Shown piece after piece: positions 11,519 through 23,539 of a DNA stretch of 64,000 nucleotides. The position numbers were made by a program, and so were the translations under genes. The first letter of the stretch is position 1. Every line of letters begins with the position of its first letter. The notes beneath the pieces were generated by a model that saw only the letters and a list, made by a program, of their open reading frames with translations, ran no database searches and was not told the origin of the DNA. The stretch is from Chrysopilus asiliformis (Eukaryota > Arthropoda > Insecta > Diptera > Rhagionidae): contig OZ035960.1 in NCBI GenBank assembly GCA_964034945.1, positions 21,253,487-21,317,486 on the forward strand, in the 5' to 3' direction.

Positions 11519-11877
11519 AGCCAGATTACACACGGCAACTTTCGGGCTTACTTAAGCCGATTTTTGGGAGAAACGACTGAGGAGGGAAAAGTTGCCACTC
11601 GAAATCATGGCTTATCGACAATCTGCATACATGCAAAGCGTGTGAACCGGTTTGGGAAAAGTACTAGGCAGAAATCATTTTCGTTCTGACCGTCAGCAGG
11701 TAAAGATCTTGGGAAATATATGAGCAGCAGCAATTTCAAAGGTTTGAGTTCACACACACCCATGTAAACTTGTGTAGCATATGCAAACAGGATTGGCTTA
11801 TTTAAGCCACAAGTGTAAGCACATTGGCTTATTAAGCCCAAAAGTTGCCGGCTTACTTAAGCCAAATGTAATCTGGC
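11519..11877. mobile_element. MITE with AGCCAGATTACA ends and GCTAAG duplication
   Basis: AGCCAGATTACA at the left end faces TGTAATCTGGC at the right end, and both sides continue into 'ggcttacttaagcc' motifs. GCTAAG stands immediately outside both ends (11513-11518 and 11878-11883), consistent with a 6-bp or slightly longer target duplication. 359 bp, no ORF. Superfamily uncertain. Confidence 0.65.
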
Positions 11878-11883
11878 GCTAAG

Positions 11884-13825
11884 TGGTGTCTAATAAATTA
11901 AAACAACTAAAAGAACAATGACGTCCTACGGGACAATAACTTTTCAATTCCGAAGAGGCAAACCGAAGGGACTGAACTGGAAATGTAAATTGGAAATGCA
12001 GACACAACATACGACAGTATCGACGAAAACTGTATATCGTGTATAACAAGAAGTGTGCAACAAAGGACTTATATATCAACATGCATCAGCAGACGATTTG
12101 TCCTTTCCATCAGAATGCATTGTGAAACATATTTTCACAGAAGAAATTTTTAAGGGCAGAGGGAAAATCCACATAAGTCTGCAGAAGAGCCCTCGAATGG
12201 GAAAACGAGCACGAATGCTGAAAAACTCTCGACGCCTTCACTCAGCAAGAAAAATACGGCAAAAAAAATCATTTAGAAGACGAAGTTTCGTTTCACATAC
12301 TTGCGCCTACACCAGTCAAGTGGGAAAACAAAAGAAAATCTCAGAATGATCCATGAGAGGACCGGTCGAAAACGTAATGTGGAATGGAGGTCCCTGGAGT
12401 GAACACAGCGGAAATTATCACGGAAAGTGTAAATTATACCACTTCCATATCCTTACATCTTTCATAAATCAAAATTTTTACCTTCGTTTCCTGCGAATCT
12501 TCAGTCGGATAATTTTAAAAAACGACGAAAATCCTTTTAGCCGCCGATACACATGAGAAACAAAATTAGAATCGAGATTTTATTTACAACGCACATAAAA
12601 ATAGCCCTTCGGGGGCAACAAAGCAGAGGGTGGCGGGTAATTTTTCACAGTTCGACGGTCCACAATCGAGTTAAATTGTGTTCCGTTTCTTTTTTCCTCT
12701 CACCCAAATTTTCTCACAATAGCAAAAAAAGGGAAACTTTAAAAAAAAAATTTTAACAGAAAGATTTAAGGGTGAAAAATTTTCCACAACAAGCACTTGA
12801 CAGATAAGATTTCCGGGATGACACTTTATGATAAGGGCGAAATGTATATTTTTTTTTTAAATTTACGAGTAGAATCTCCGTAGTTAACTGTCTTCCTGGG
12901 TGGTGAATCCACCACACCTCAGTCTAATGTGCCACCCTATTTCTGCGGCCGCTCAGGCAATTTTCAAAAAACCGAGCCAATTACTACCGAATTTAATTGC
13001 TTCGAAATTACTCCAAACTATCTAAATTTGTACACTATTTGACGATTTTCCCGATAGAGTGTTTAACTTTAATTTAATTTTGTTTTAAATGAACCGCTTT
13101 TCACGACAAGCAAACAAACAAAATACGGAAAATCTTTTATTGCTGAATGAAATTGCAGTCACGAACTAATGATGGCGGACACTGAACTCTTGCTAGCGAG
13201 GGTGCCAAGAGAACAGAAGGGCTGCTCGCCACAACAAACGCACACTGTTATGAAATAGGGGGTTGTAAATTTTATAAGGCCTTGCCAGATAATTCTATTC
13301 AAGAGGGATATTTTTCTTAGAAAATTTCACAAGAAAGAAACGTAGAAAAAACAGTAAACATTATTAAATATTGATCGTTTAATAGCCACATGTTTTTGTC
13401 AACAACAATAGCAATATAAAAATAATTTTTATGATCCTTTAATAGGTTTCCAAGCTAATTTTAAATTTTATAGACAATGGAGAACATCAATTAATATCTT
13501 TGACTATAAACGATAGATAACAGCCACTTTACAGAAATAAATTTGTCAATATTGGGTAGATAAGATAGAATAGAGAACTTTTAAAGTAAATAAAAACTTC
13601 CAATAACATTATAGGCCGATAATTTAAGACCAAATTTAACCCTTTACTACATGGTGATACATTGATAGAGATGTGACAAAAGAAGTACTTTTAAGCAGGA
13701 CTGTGAGTCGGTAGATTAACCTTTAACTCCGACTTCAACTCAAACTCCCGAAATTTTCCAACTTCTATAAAGCTCCGTTTACACCTACGATTTTTTTTAA
13801 AAGGTTAAATCACTTGTGCTTATTC
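11884..13825. other. Gene-free stretch
   Basis: No supported exon. The part around 12900-13260 is less AT-rich (it contains a GCGGCCGC site) but carries no frame I recognise on either strand. Confidence 0.4.
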
Positions 13826-14010
13826 ATGCGAAACCTGGAAAGTGACATGTAGTTTCATCTAAACTTTGTCTGCGTCGCATTCTCGGCATTTACTGGCCTG
13901 ACTTATTCAACAACAAAGAATTCCAAACTCCTGCCTCAAAATTCTGGGTCCTCTAGCAATTCGAAGAGAAGTTTGAGTAGGTTGCTGTTGGGTCATATGT
14001 ATTAAAACTA
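13826..14010 (+). pseudogene. LINE reverse-transcriptase C-terminal fragment
   Basis: Two frames carry short motifs typical of the C-terminal part of non-LTR retrotransposon ORF2. CETWKVT in one frame is followed by KLCLRRILGIYWPDLFNNKE in another. The pattern [C/S]ETW..(C)LR(R/K)IL.I.WPD.(I)SN.E is common in RTE-like insect endonuclease-reverse transcriptases. A worn 'RRSLSRLLLGHM' follows, where the family usually has RRR(K)W..(I)GH. Frameshifts and stops show that it is dead; no 5' part is seen. Confidence 0.6.
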
Positions 14011-15072
14011 GCATATGCTTATACTCCACTTATTTTGGAACAAATTTTTAAATTTGTTTGAATAAAAGTGAGAAAATTCGCTTGTTTAACATTTGAAAAA
14101 AAAACTCCTGCTTTCGTGGTACAGGAATTACTCATTTTTGGTTACAAAAATGGGAGAATTCGCTGCAAAAAAATGAGTGTAAGCATGCTCATTTTTATGC
14201 GTGCGGAATTATAAAAATCTGACAATCTCTAATACTAGATTCAACAAAAAAATAAATTCTAGCTGTTTCAACGGTTTTGGGAAATTTTGCTTTGCCTGGC
14301 AACGTTGAAGGGCGGTTCCGCTTCACACAAACGCATTGAACATTCAGATCCCTTACTAGGCAATCATTTTCGGCATGATTCACCCTCCCAATAGCAAAGA
14401 AGGCTAAATGATTGACTCTTTAGAGGGGTTGAAAATATCTACACGGAAGGCAAGAATGTTCCTTGCCGACCACTGATGTTGTAACGTTGAGAATATATCT
14501 TTTTTGCATTTATTGATTTTAACTACAGACCGATGCGAAAGGACACAGATTTTTAATGTGTCTGAAGAATCAGCTGAACTCATCGTTATCCTAATGGGGA
14601 AAATGTTTACCTAATTTAAATAATTGACACCCTCCACTGCTCTTATCTTCACCGTTCATAAGATGAAATAATGGATTTATTACTCCGGGAATTATGCAAA
14701 TGAGTGCAATGGCAACGCAGGCGTGTTAAAGGATATTTCGAAAATTATAGGGGAGACTGGGGTATTCTGGACCGCATTTTCATTTTGGCTAAAAACTCGC
14801 AAAAAAATAACTTTTTCTGAAAATTTCAAAGCTTGAATTTGTAGTACGATAAATAACCTCTCTTTGGGTCACAGCAGTTCGGTCAAATTGTGTTAAATTA
14901 TACAAGTTTTATCAGTTGACGCAAAAATGGCGTTTTTGCGATTTTGAAAAATCTCGGGGTATTGTGGACCACTTTGTAAATCGATTAAAAATGGAAAAAT
15001 GTGATAGAAAAACCTTTTTTTTTAATTCATATATTTATTAAAGTGAAATTAAGTGAAAAATTATAATGAAAA

Positions 15073-15590
15073 TCAGTGCGAAATGCAATGTTTGCAAGTC
15101 CAGTAACTGCACGGCAAAAAATCCTGGAGTATTTTTCAATCCAACAATTATATTGACGAAATCTTAATACATATTTTGGATTGAAATTTAATACATGCGA
15201 TTTTTTGATAATATTTTAGCCTTTTTTGCAGTCATATTTGAACAGTTTTTTATTATGTATCGAACTTAAGTACTTTTAACATTAATGTCTACAATTTAAT
15301 CAAAATTTTAGACTTTAATACTGAATTAAACCAAAAATAAATTTATAAAAATTTCCAATCCATATTATTGGATTAGAATTTTCCATTGGATTACATATAG
15401 GTCCAGCGTAATCCAGTTTTGATTGGAATTCACTCCAAGATTTTTTGCCGTGTGGCAGTCATTTCGGCGCATTTCAAGTGTACACCTCGATCGCACACGT
15501 TGCAATGGATGGTATTTCGGCGGTTCATTTTTTTGGCATATTTTTCTTACAAATTATGCAGAAATCGATGTATTCTTCCACCTCACAATA
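15073..15590 (-). pseudogene. Transposase PHD-finger remnant split by a MITE
   Basis: Read on the minus strand: DFCIICKKNMPKKMNRRN, then TIHCNVCDRGVHLKCAEMTA, then the MITE, then YWTCKHCISH and a stop at 15075-15073. The cysteines and histidine fit a C4HC3 PHD zinc finger (CxxC, CxxC, HxxC, CxxC). Removing the MITE and one copy of the CA duplicated at its edges restores the frame as MTASYWTC at the junction. This shows that the finger was intact when the MITE landed. Confidence 0.7.
15110..15452. mobile_element. MITE with CACGGCAAAAAATC ends
   Basis: CACGGCAAAAAATC at the left end faces GATTTTTTGCCGTG at the right end, continuing into TGGAGTA and ACTCCA. TG stands on both sides. The empty site is readable because the element interrupts a zinc-finger codon series, which resumes in frame once element and duplicate are removed. 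343 bp, AT-rich, no ORF. Confidence 0.75.
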
Positions 15591-15757
15591 GGTTAAAGAT
15601 GGTTGTTTCTTCTGTGATGTCTTCGATTTGACACGATCTTTTTGCTTTTTCGATTATGGTTTATCACCTTTTCTCTCCAATCTCTTTCGCTTCATATCAG
15701 CCTTCTCACGAAGGTCATTTACATCCTCTGGCGATGTCAAAACGGCCGATTTAGAAA

Positions 15758-16154
15758 CTAGCTTGTATACCCGTCGTAGCCGGGTTAAGCTTTTTGTCTA
15801 AATTTTAGAATACGAAGAAAACCGGAAAGAACTTAAAAACTTTTTAATGAGTCTATGTTGGGGCTGGACCCCCGACGAACATCTATGCCAAATTTCAGGC
15901 CAATCGGTTCAGTAGTTTCCCCGCGAAAGAGTAAAATAGCGCAAAAACTAAGTTTCGAAATCATTTTACCCCCTCCCCTTGCTCCCCCCACCCCTCGCGC
16001 TACTTTTCCGTACGCCTATGTTGGAACTAGAACTACCACAGATACTCATGCAAAATTTCAAGTCAATCGGTTCAGCCGTTTTTGCGTGAAAGAGGAACAG
16101 ACAGACAGACAGACAGACAGACACCAACTCATTTGTATATATGTATTAGTATGA
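15758..16154 (-). mobile_element. Helitron-like non-autonomous element, minus orientation
   Basis: On the minus strand it starts TCATACTAATACATATATAC and ends with the stem ACCCG..CGGGT, 'atacaag' and CTAG. The flanks on that strand are A before and T after. Edges match 3595-3918. The inside carries two related blocks around 'aaccgattg(a/g)c(c/t)tgaaatttt'. It lies inside the decayed pogo-like element at 14750-16653. Confidence 0.7.
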
Positions 16155-16655
16155 TTGCCGAAAATCTAATGCTGTGTTTTTGCATGAAAAAACACTTATA
16201 TGCATCAAATACACGAAGTTTGCTTGTCAAATGTCAAGAACTGAGTGGTCCATAATTCCCCGACAAAAGTGGTCCACAATTCCCCGAATGCTCTTTTTTT
16301 ACAATATGGCAGCTATTAGTAACACAATGCAAACTTACTTCAAAATTTCTTGTCAGTGTCGAATGCTTAAGGCTCCGCGAATATTATCAATATATTTACT
16401 TGAGTTGATTCTCGAAAAATGTGGTTAAATTTAAGCGAAACACAAAGTGAAAAAAAAAATTTCGAAGTATCACTTTTCTATTTGCTATCGAAGCGAGGTG
16501 ATAGTGCGTATACACAAGTCGAGTACTGTTAGGAAAATTAGCTTAACATGAAGCAAACTGATTACAGTTATTTGCAGCTACCAACCACTACTAGGGGAAA
16601 CAAAATGACGCTGGTCCGCAATTCCCCGTGGTCCAGAATACCCCAGTTTCCCCTA

Positions 16656-17066
16656 CATTTTTACATTTGTTCCTGGAGAGAAATTTATTTAGTGCAATGT
16701 TTTGAGGAAAAAAGAGAATGACATCTTTGTATGTAAGAGAAATAATTGCTGAGCAATGCACAAATACTCAGATAAATTAATTCGCAAGGATGTTGAACAA
16801 ATTATTCGTACTTAATTTGCTCTAGTGTTAATGTCGTAAGATTAAATTGGATTTAAAATTAAATATATTGATTTTTCTTATCAATTTTAACAACATCGGA
16901 TATTTTTAGTTATTTATGAGTTGTTTTTGGTAAGCATTGATTTATTTTGTTGATATTTATAAAAAATATTTACAAATTGTGATGCCAAAAAAAAGGATGT
17001 TGGCATAATTCTATACGCAAGTATGAGATATAAGAAATTTTGTCCCAAAAAGGATGTTTTAGAATC
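16656..17066. other. Gene-free AT-rich stretch
   Basis: Nothing recognised on either strand. Confidence 0.4.
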
Positions 17067-17211
17067 TGTCCATAAAATACGTTACGCGAATTTACAGCTT
17101 TTCAAACTCACCCTTTTCCGGGTTTGTTTTTTTTTCACGATTTTTTGCATGGGATTTAATATTGCATACTTTTCCCTCTATCTCCTAAATGTGTGACGTA
17201 TTTTATGAGCA
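17067..17211. repeat. GTCCATAAAATACGT MITE family, copy
   Basis: TGTCCATAAAATACGTTACG at the left is mirrored by GTGACGTATTTTATGAGCA at the right, about 145 bp apart. Related copies are at 27425-27560, 40873-40982 and 53771-53900. No ORF; a widespread short inverted-repeat element. Confidence 0.65.
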
Positions 17212-17387
17212 ACATTATATGAATTTTTTTTTAAACTACGGTCACCGAATCTGAAGAAATTCTACTAAAGTGGCTAATTTTATTAACAGATTTTTTACAG
17301 AATAGGAAAATAGATTTTATGACATAAAAGTAGTTTGTTAGTAGTAACCCAAGAAATATTATTTACTAAATAATAAATTGCACTTAC

Positions 17388-17591
17388 CTCAACATTTTCA
17401 TTGTCAAAATATGAAAAGGTTTTTTTAGTCAACTCAAACCACCGTACCTTATAATTAACTGGTGTGAAACGTTTCTTATTTTGTGCACGTTTTGTCATAG
17501 AACCACTTTTTACAATGTCATACAATCGTTCAGACATTATGTGAAGAATTATTTTTTTCGTATTATCCCGAATCGATGACCTCTTATTCAT
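17388..17591 (-). CDS. Btk29A: Btk29A-type Tec-family tyrosine kinase, first coding exon (PH domain start)
   Basis: This exon encodes 68 residues from ATG 17591, ending in phase at donor GAG|GTAAGT (17388). From Met19 it reads MSERLYDIVKSGSMTKRAQN, then KKRFTPVNYKVRWFELTKKT and FSYFDNENVE. This is the opening of the PH domain of the insect Btk29A/Tec29 kinase, a non-receptor tyrosine kinase that binds membrane phosphoinositides and works in actin remodelling such as ring-canal growth. Upstream, a tttttccag acceptor sits 9 bp before the ATG, so a non-coding 5' exon probably exists. The rest of the PH, the Tec-homology, SH3, SH2 and kinase exons were not found in 1-17387 and must lie beyond the left edge; exon 2 would be more than 17 kb away. 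Identity is strong; the chosen ATG is less certain. Confidence 0.85.
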
Positions 17592-19399
17592 AATTTTACT
17601 GGAAAAACTATTTTCAAAAAGAGATAAGAATGAATTCAGGAACTAAAATTTGCACAGGATATTTGTTTGTAATTTACAAGGGATTGCTGTGACTTCTATT
17701 AGAAATTCTACTAATATTTTTTCAGAACACCAAAAAAGTGCACGCTACCATCACCAAATTTAATATTTTTTAAATATTTTACATAATTTTGCTTCGAGCA
17801 AAGGAAAGGTGACACGTAGAAAAAAAATCCACCGAAAATTTCAGGGTGCTAATCTTATTTCGATTTTGTGGGATAAAAAATTCATTAATTATTCGACGTG
17901 ACATGAAGATTCAATTGTCATGAAAATCTATGATGAAAAAAAAAACTAAGTGTTAACTTCCGTAACAAATTGATGGAATATCAACCTCAATTGATGGAAT
18001 ATCAATCTCTTTACAAGTGACTCATGTTTCTTATGCTTCGAAGTAAATACTTTGCGAAAATATTTGGTTATCCGGTCATCGCCTTAGGGCTGATTTTATG
18101 TTTCGATCTGATATAATTCGCGATCAATACATATTCAAGGGAAAAAGAAAATGTGATTCATAACCAAACAGGTAAAATGAGAAAAGATACTTCACTAAGG
18201 AAAAAATTCAATGAAAACTTAACGGATAATTTGATTGTGCCTCCAAGATTTTTTTATTTTAAAAGTATCTGTGGTTCCGATATTCAGATTTCCCTTCAAG
18301 AACGTTAAACCCTTAACGTACCCTTATTTTTGAAAAATCTATCGAAAAAATCTCTGCTTTCATTTAGTAAATCTTTGGACGTGATTTCTATAAACAAAAC
18401 ACCATTTATTTTATGGGATAATTCTAAACGAAGTAGAAAAATTCTGGTATGAGGTGATCTGAGACGGATTTCTACGTGGTTGGACGTGGATTTCACGTCG
18501 CTGAACACGAAGTGGTTAAGTAGCTGCGTTCCAACCTCATGTGCAAATACTTATGCCTTGATTTACAACTAATACCTTGATTTACGACGTTTTCCAGCGG
18601 CTAAAATTTTGTGATTTTACGTCGTATATCGAGGAATTGTTTTTTTTTCGTGTTTTTTATTTTTTTAGGCATGTATATTTGTGGAAAAGCTAGAGCTGCA
18701 AAATCTTAATAATGGCTCAATTTAGAATATATTAAAAATTAAAAAAAATAGAAATTTAGCGTTGGGTATCGAATTTTTGTGGTCGTATATTGAGGTTGGG
18801 ACCAAAACTGTAATTGCAAAAAAAAATTGAAATTTTTTTAAAAAAATTGCGAAAATTTAGAAATTTTAAAAACGACAAGAATTTGTAAAGGACTTGACAA
18901 ACCACCAAATTAGTATTTTTTTTCACGGAACATTTCAAGAAACATTTTTCACGGAACATTTCAAGAAACAAGTAATTGATCAAATAATCGATTGACCATA
19001 AATAAATAATTTTCCAAATTTGCCGATACTACTAAAGACAATAACCTTGATCTTAGTAGGAATTTCTATAATTAATTATCACATATGATTCACCCTATAA
19101 TTCCTTTCACTACTTGTTATTCACAAATATATAATGGTTATTTATCTGCACGAGTGATATTTTTATCCCACAAAAAACGATCAAATTCAAAAATCTCCGG
19201 ACTGAGCAAAAACACTACAAGATCCAACGAGTTTCTGGGCTGGAAAAGACAGGATCAGCATGGAAACGACATTGACCTTGAAGTTGGAGTGGGGCAAGTT
19301 CCCACCTTTCGTGTTGTTTTATATTACGGCATGAATTTTTCAATTAAAATAATTGTTCGCGCTTTTTTAAAGATAAAGGTCAAGATCACCCCCTAATAA
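17592..19399. other. Gene-free stretch upstream of the Btk29A exon
   Basis: Apart from a probable MITE at 18528-18803 nothing is recognised. It is likely an intron between a 5' leader exon and the first coding exon of Btk29A. Confidence 0.35.
18528..18803. repeat. Probable MITE with GTTCCAACCTCA ends
   Basis: GTTCCAACCTCA at the left faces TGAGGTTGGGAC at the right; both ends run into 'tttacgacg'/'gtcgtatat' words. The target duplication is not clear and the ends are worn. Confidence 0.4.
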
Positions 19400-20090
19400 A
19401 AGAAACCGGATGTCCGTTTCAGAAAATTAGTTCCCCCCCGTAAAATTTTCCCGGTCGCCGCTAATGCGTCACGACGAATTTGACAGGTAGACGAAAACTG
19501 GTTGAATTGCTGCGCAATCGCAATTATTTTCCCCTCACCCTGCACGCATTTCTTGGAGCTGTCAATTTTCTGAAGGAAAAGTTTGTTTACTAACAAAATG
19601 TGTTTTCCACATAATAAAAATAATACAACGAAAAAAGTAACAACACAAATCATAAGCGATTAATCCATTCTTTAAAAAAAAATTTACGTTTACTGCACTG
19701 TTTACATAAAAAAAAATAAGCGAAACACAAAAAATTATTGGCATTAACAAAAAAACCAACGCACACTCAACAAAATTCGGTGAATCGCCGAAATAGGCAA
19801 TACCACAAGCCAAAAAGCCCAAACCGAACGAAATAATAAGAAACAGCACAAATTATACCAAAAACGACAAAATTGATGGAACAAGAAACTGAAATACCCC
19901 GAGAGCCTTTTTTGGAGTATTTTCTGGACCCAAACTCCACTGCTTCGTTGCACACCACGCCCGCCCGATTTTTCACTGCACTTTCGCGATTTTCACACTA
20001 TTTTCCGCGATTTTCCGATTTTAAAAGTCGAGGAAAAACCAAAACGAGTGAAGGAAGGACGGTCGCTCAGGTTGTTATACTAGAGATGGC
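19400..20090 (-). promoter_or_regulatory. Candidate 5' leader/promoter region of Btk29A
   Basis: This interval lies between the Btk29A coding exon and ALG5. It is non-repetitive, less AT-rich than its surroundings, and read on the minus strand contains 'gtgcagtgaaaaa' and 'agtgcagtaaacg' words often seen in insect 5' leaders. No initiator, TATA box or splice donor can be fixed. This is inference from position and composition only. Confidence 0.25.
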
Positions 20091-20580
20091 TTGGTAACCA
20101 GCCAAAGATTTAGTTCGCTTCTTGCCCGATGGCATTGCTAGTGTTAAACCGATTCGAATTTGTACCGGTAAAATCGAGGTACTTTGGCTATTTCTAAATT
20201 TTGAATTTTTTCAAATAGCAGTAAAAATTTCGATTTTTCAATGCACTTTATGAGCAGTTTTTGGTTTATGAACGTGATTTTAATTCTTGATGGGACATAA
20301 AGAAAATGAGGAAATTATTCAGCTCATCAAGTAATGAAAAATTAAAATGTTCAAAGAAATCTGAACCTACAATAATAGCCAATGTGTTTCCCAAACGTGC
20401 TAAAAGTTACTTATAATTACTAATATATAGACTAATATCAGTTTGCGCGTATTTTTCTTGAAAAATTATGTCGTGCTGAGCATACTTAAACCGCAAAAAT
20501 TTTGGGATATTTTTCTTTAACCTAAATGGCTAAGTTTATTTTCGAACTAACGGCTCTAAGGCGCCATTGACATCTGACAC

Positions 20581-20830
20581 TTTATTCCCCAAATTTTATT
20601 CTGCGACGCTAAATTCACGTATCACAACTGTTTACATTACAATACAAAATTTTGAAAATTTTTCCAGAAAGACGCAAAAACCGGAATTTTTTCATACAAA
20701 ATCGCCGAAATAAATTCAAATTTTGACAACTTTTGCAAGTGAATTTATTCTGCGATAGATAAAATTCTCGGAACAAATTCTGAATAACATTCGCGGAGAA
20801 ATTCAAGAAAAAATCGCAGGTGTAAATGGT
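20581..20830 (+). repeat. Dispersed repeat, copy shared with 56765-56955
   Basis: Shared words in the same order include 'tttattccccaaa', 'caactgtttacattaca', 'gaataaattcaa.ttttgacaacttttgc' (two parts) and 'attcaagaaaaaatc'. The right copy is shorter through deletions. No coding frame or terminal structure. Confidence 0.6.
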
Positions 20831-21160
20831 ACCTAAGCTACAAAAGTCTACTATTAGTACTCGGGAATATTTATAAATAATTTTGTGATCATTTTTTGAT
20901 ATAAAATTAACTTTTTGGAATCAAATCAATTTTCCAAAAAGCTTTATGAAATTTTATTTATTTGCATAGAAACATTCAAGATTTTGTCTTAAACATTCAA
21001 GATTTTGTCTCAAAATCACAGAAAAATGTAATTTATGCAATGAAATCTTTCAAAAAAAAGTTTCCATACAATGTTTTTCCCTCCATTTTTTTGTGTCCTT
21101 TTTTTTGGTATAAATGGATGCCTGGCAGAACTGCGAATCAAGAACTATATTTATGACATA

Positions 21161-21293
21161 CAGTACACTCGCGATTATATAAACATAAAATTTTAAACTG
21201 TTCATATAACAGAGTTTTTAATCTCAAATATTTTCTATGCGTTTAATACAGCCGTTCATATAATAGAACGTTCATATAATTGCGAATCTGCTG
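21161..21293. mobile_element. TA-flanked MITE (mariner/pogo type)
   Basis: CAGTACACTCGCGATTATAT at the left is mirrored by ATATAATTGCGAATCTGCTG at the right with a few mismatches, and TA stands on both sides. 133 bp, no ORF. The TA target and CAG..CTG ends fit a Tc1/mariner or pogo-derived MITE. Confidence 0.6.
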
Positions 21294-21584
21294 TATTTTT
21301 CATCCAGATAAATTGATACTTTTATTTTCATTTCATTTATTCAATTAAAACACGAAAAAAGTGCTTAAAAACATAAATTCTTCAACACATTTACAAAACA
21401 TACCGTTATATCGTGATAATTTTGTTTATTTTCAAATCAGATAAGATGATAAAATTCCTAAAATACATTCATTGACTTTGAACATTACAGAATAGAAAAA
21501 GATATTACAAAAAATAATCTTAATTCTAGTGGAACAGGAGATGTGAGCTTCACAATTTGACTTAGTAATTGATATTTAAATAAT

Positions 21585-22921
21585 TTAACTAAGATGTGAT
21601 TTGTCGATTTTCCAAGCGCCCACGAAATATCGAAACCAGATCAAGAATAAATCCCGCCCCATTTGTAACCACGACCAAAAAGGTGTCACTTTCGATCCTT
21701 CAATTTCTGTCCAAATAACAGCGACTTCCTCAATTGGCCATTTAAGCTTTTGTGCAATGTACAGGAGTTCAACGTCAAATGCCCTAAAATTTAGCAGGTT
21801 TTTATTTTACTTAATAGATGTATAACACAGAGAACCGTTTACCATCGCTCCACATGAAGTGCAGAGAAGAGAGTTCTTGCAGCTGAACGAGTGAATAACT
21901 TGAATCCGCATTGCGTATCCCGAATTTTCCTCACAGCGAGCAACCAGACAAGGAAATGAAAACCGTGCATTAGGAATGTCCTGAATTTTTTAATTTTTTT
22001 GATAAATTTATTCAGTTTTATTCAAATTGAATGTTACCTGAAGGAACTGCGGGTAGCAATTGCTTCCTCCTCTAAATGGGCACGTGAGCCAATTACAATC
22101 GCATTCTTCGAATGATCTGAAAATAATTTTTTATTTGAAAAGAATCAATATAAACATTTCAGTGTTTGCTTTCAAACCTGAACCAATTTTCTGCATAATT
22201 TTTTCCAACTTCTCATAATCAGAGAATTTTGTGGCCCCATCAGCATCAGCGAATAGAAGATATTTTCCACGTGAACTTTGCATTCCCTGAAAGATTTTTT
22301 TTTGTAGATTTTAACATGAAAGATTTTTTAAACTTTTTTATTTACCAGTCGAACAGCGCCTCCTTTTCCTCTATTCTCGATGAGTTCCAGAACTCGAACT
22401 TTATTGGAGGTAAACTTATTGCTGTATTTAAGTGCACTAGCAACGGTAGAATCGCGACTGCCATCACTTACGACTATCACTTCATATGTGAAGGAGCTGC
22501 TCTTTGCTCTACCTTCCAAATACTCCAGACACTCGTCCAACATCTTTGGTACTAAAAAGGAAATTCTTAATACTTCGACATAAAGCCATTTAGCGATAAT
22601 TTACATCTTTGTTCTTCATCAAATGCAGGTACAACAACGCTGAGATCAACTGTTGGCGAATCCTCTATGCTGGGAAAATCGATTTTCTCTACATGATCGG
22701 GATCCAAAAAGTACTTTTCCTCCTTGTGGCGTTTAATAACTGGATAAGGTGTGGTTGTGGCCTTCTGAAGGATGAAGAGCTACAAATCATTGAGTCACAT
22801 TAGTAAATTAAGGCATTGATTGCTGAGGGGAAGATAATGAAATGCTAACCGCTATCATCAGTGCCACAAAGAACGCTGATCCAACGAACAGAATTAGTTG
22901 CAGAAACGCAAAGAACCCCAT
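21585..22921 (-). CDS. ALG5: Dolichyl-phosphate beta-glucosyltransferase (ALG5; fly wollknaeuel)
   Basis: Transfers glucose from UDP-glucose to dolichyl phosphate at the ER membrane, supplying the donor for the last glucose steps of the N-glycan precursor. Seven coding exons on the minus strand: 22921-22850, 22779-22605, 22551-22346, 22286-22178, 22116-22038, 21980-21843, 21783-21585. They join with GT/AG ends into 325 residues, close to the human length (324). An N-terminal membrane anchor (about residues 3-25) is followed by a GT-A/GT2 fold: [13 protein letters not shown] (72-84), [10 protein letters not shown] (109-118), RGKGGAVRL, the metal-binding FADADG (163-168), [10 protein letters not shown], and [11 protein letters not shown]. 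All family blocks are present with no frameshift. It ends TAA at 21585. Confidence 0.95.
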
Positions 22922-23539
22922 TTTTCCAAAACTTCTGAATTTCCCTCTCCAAATAATGGAAAATTCGGAAATAAACGTGGAAATATGCCACGTAAGGAAA
23001 CAAAACCGCAAATCACCGGTCCACACGCAGTTTGATTTTATTTTACAAAAATCGAACTTATTTCTATTAATTAAATATTGAACATGTACTTGGCCAGACC
23101 TTTTATTCAGTCTTTATGGCCAGTCACTAGCTTTTCCGCTATTATTAACTTTTTTGTACGATTAAATTATCGTCAAAAAAAATATCAACAGATCATACCA
23201 CGGTGTGTCAACTTAGAACAAAAATCATTTTTTCATTTTGCTCAATGCCGATTCCAAAATCCAGGTGGCGCGCGTGTGTTCGAAATCTCAAAAGCATCTC
23301 AAAACCAGCATGTGTCGTCTGACGTGACTGCTGAAGTGAGGTTAAAATTGGTTTGTTTTTGGTTTCTGTTTGTTGAAGCTTGACGAAGTTATTAGAAGTT
23401 ATTTTTAATCACTAAATTAGAAGCAAAAGTAAATTTTTCGCAATTTTCGTGTGGTGAACATTTGGTTGCAATGGTTGGAAAAGTTTAGCACCAACATAGA
23501 CAAGTCTCATCGATATCTAAATCGGAAAAACAATGCAGC

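Larger units (their letters stand above)
14750..16653 (-). mobile_element. Decayed pogo-like element, host of two nested insertions
   Basis: Inverted ends GGGGAGACTGGGGTATTCTG and CAGAATACCCCAGTTTCCCC are flanked by TA on both sides (14748-14749, 16654-16655). 'tggtcca(c)aattcccc' words repeat inside the right half. The minus strand holds a PHD-finger remnant like that at the C-terminus of some insect pogo-type (DDE_1) transposases; the TA target agrees. A MITE at 15110-15452 and a Helitron-like element at 15758-16154 sit inside it, so this is the oldest layer. The DDE core is not recognisable. Confidence 0.65.

Noticed and set aside
15855..16154. 99-aa frame, and similar frames at 3557-3913 and 37066-37338
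   Set aside because: All three lie in the Helitron-like repeats and differ by indels; no known domain.
22229..22583. Plus-strand frames of 67-108 aa across ALG5
   Set aside because: Antisense shadows of ALG5 exons 3 and 4.
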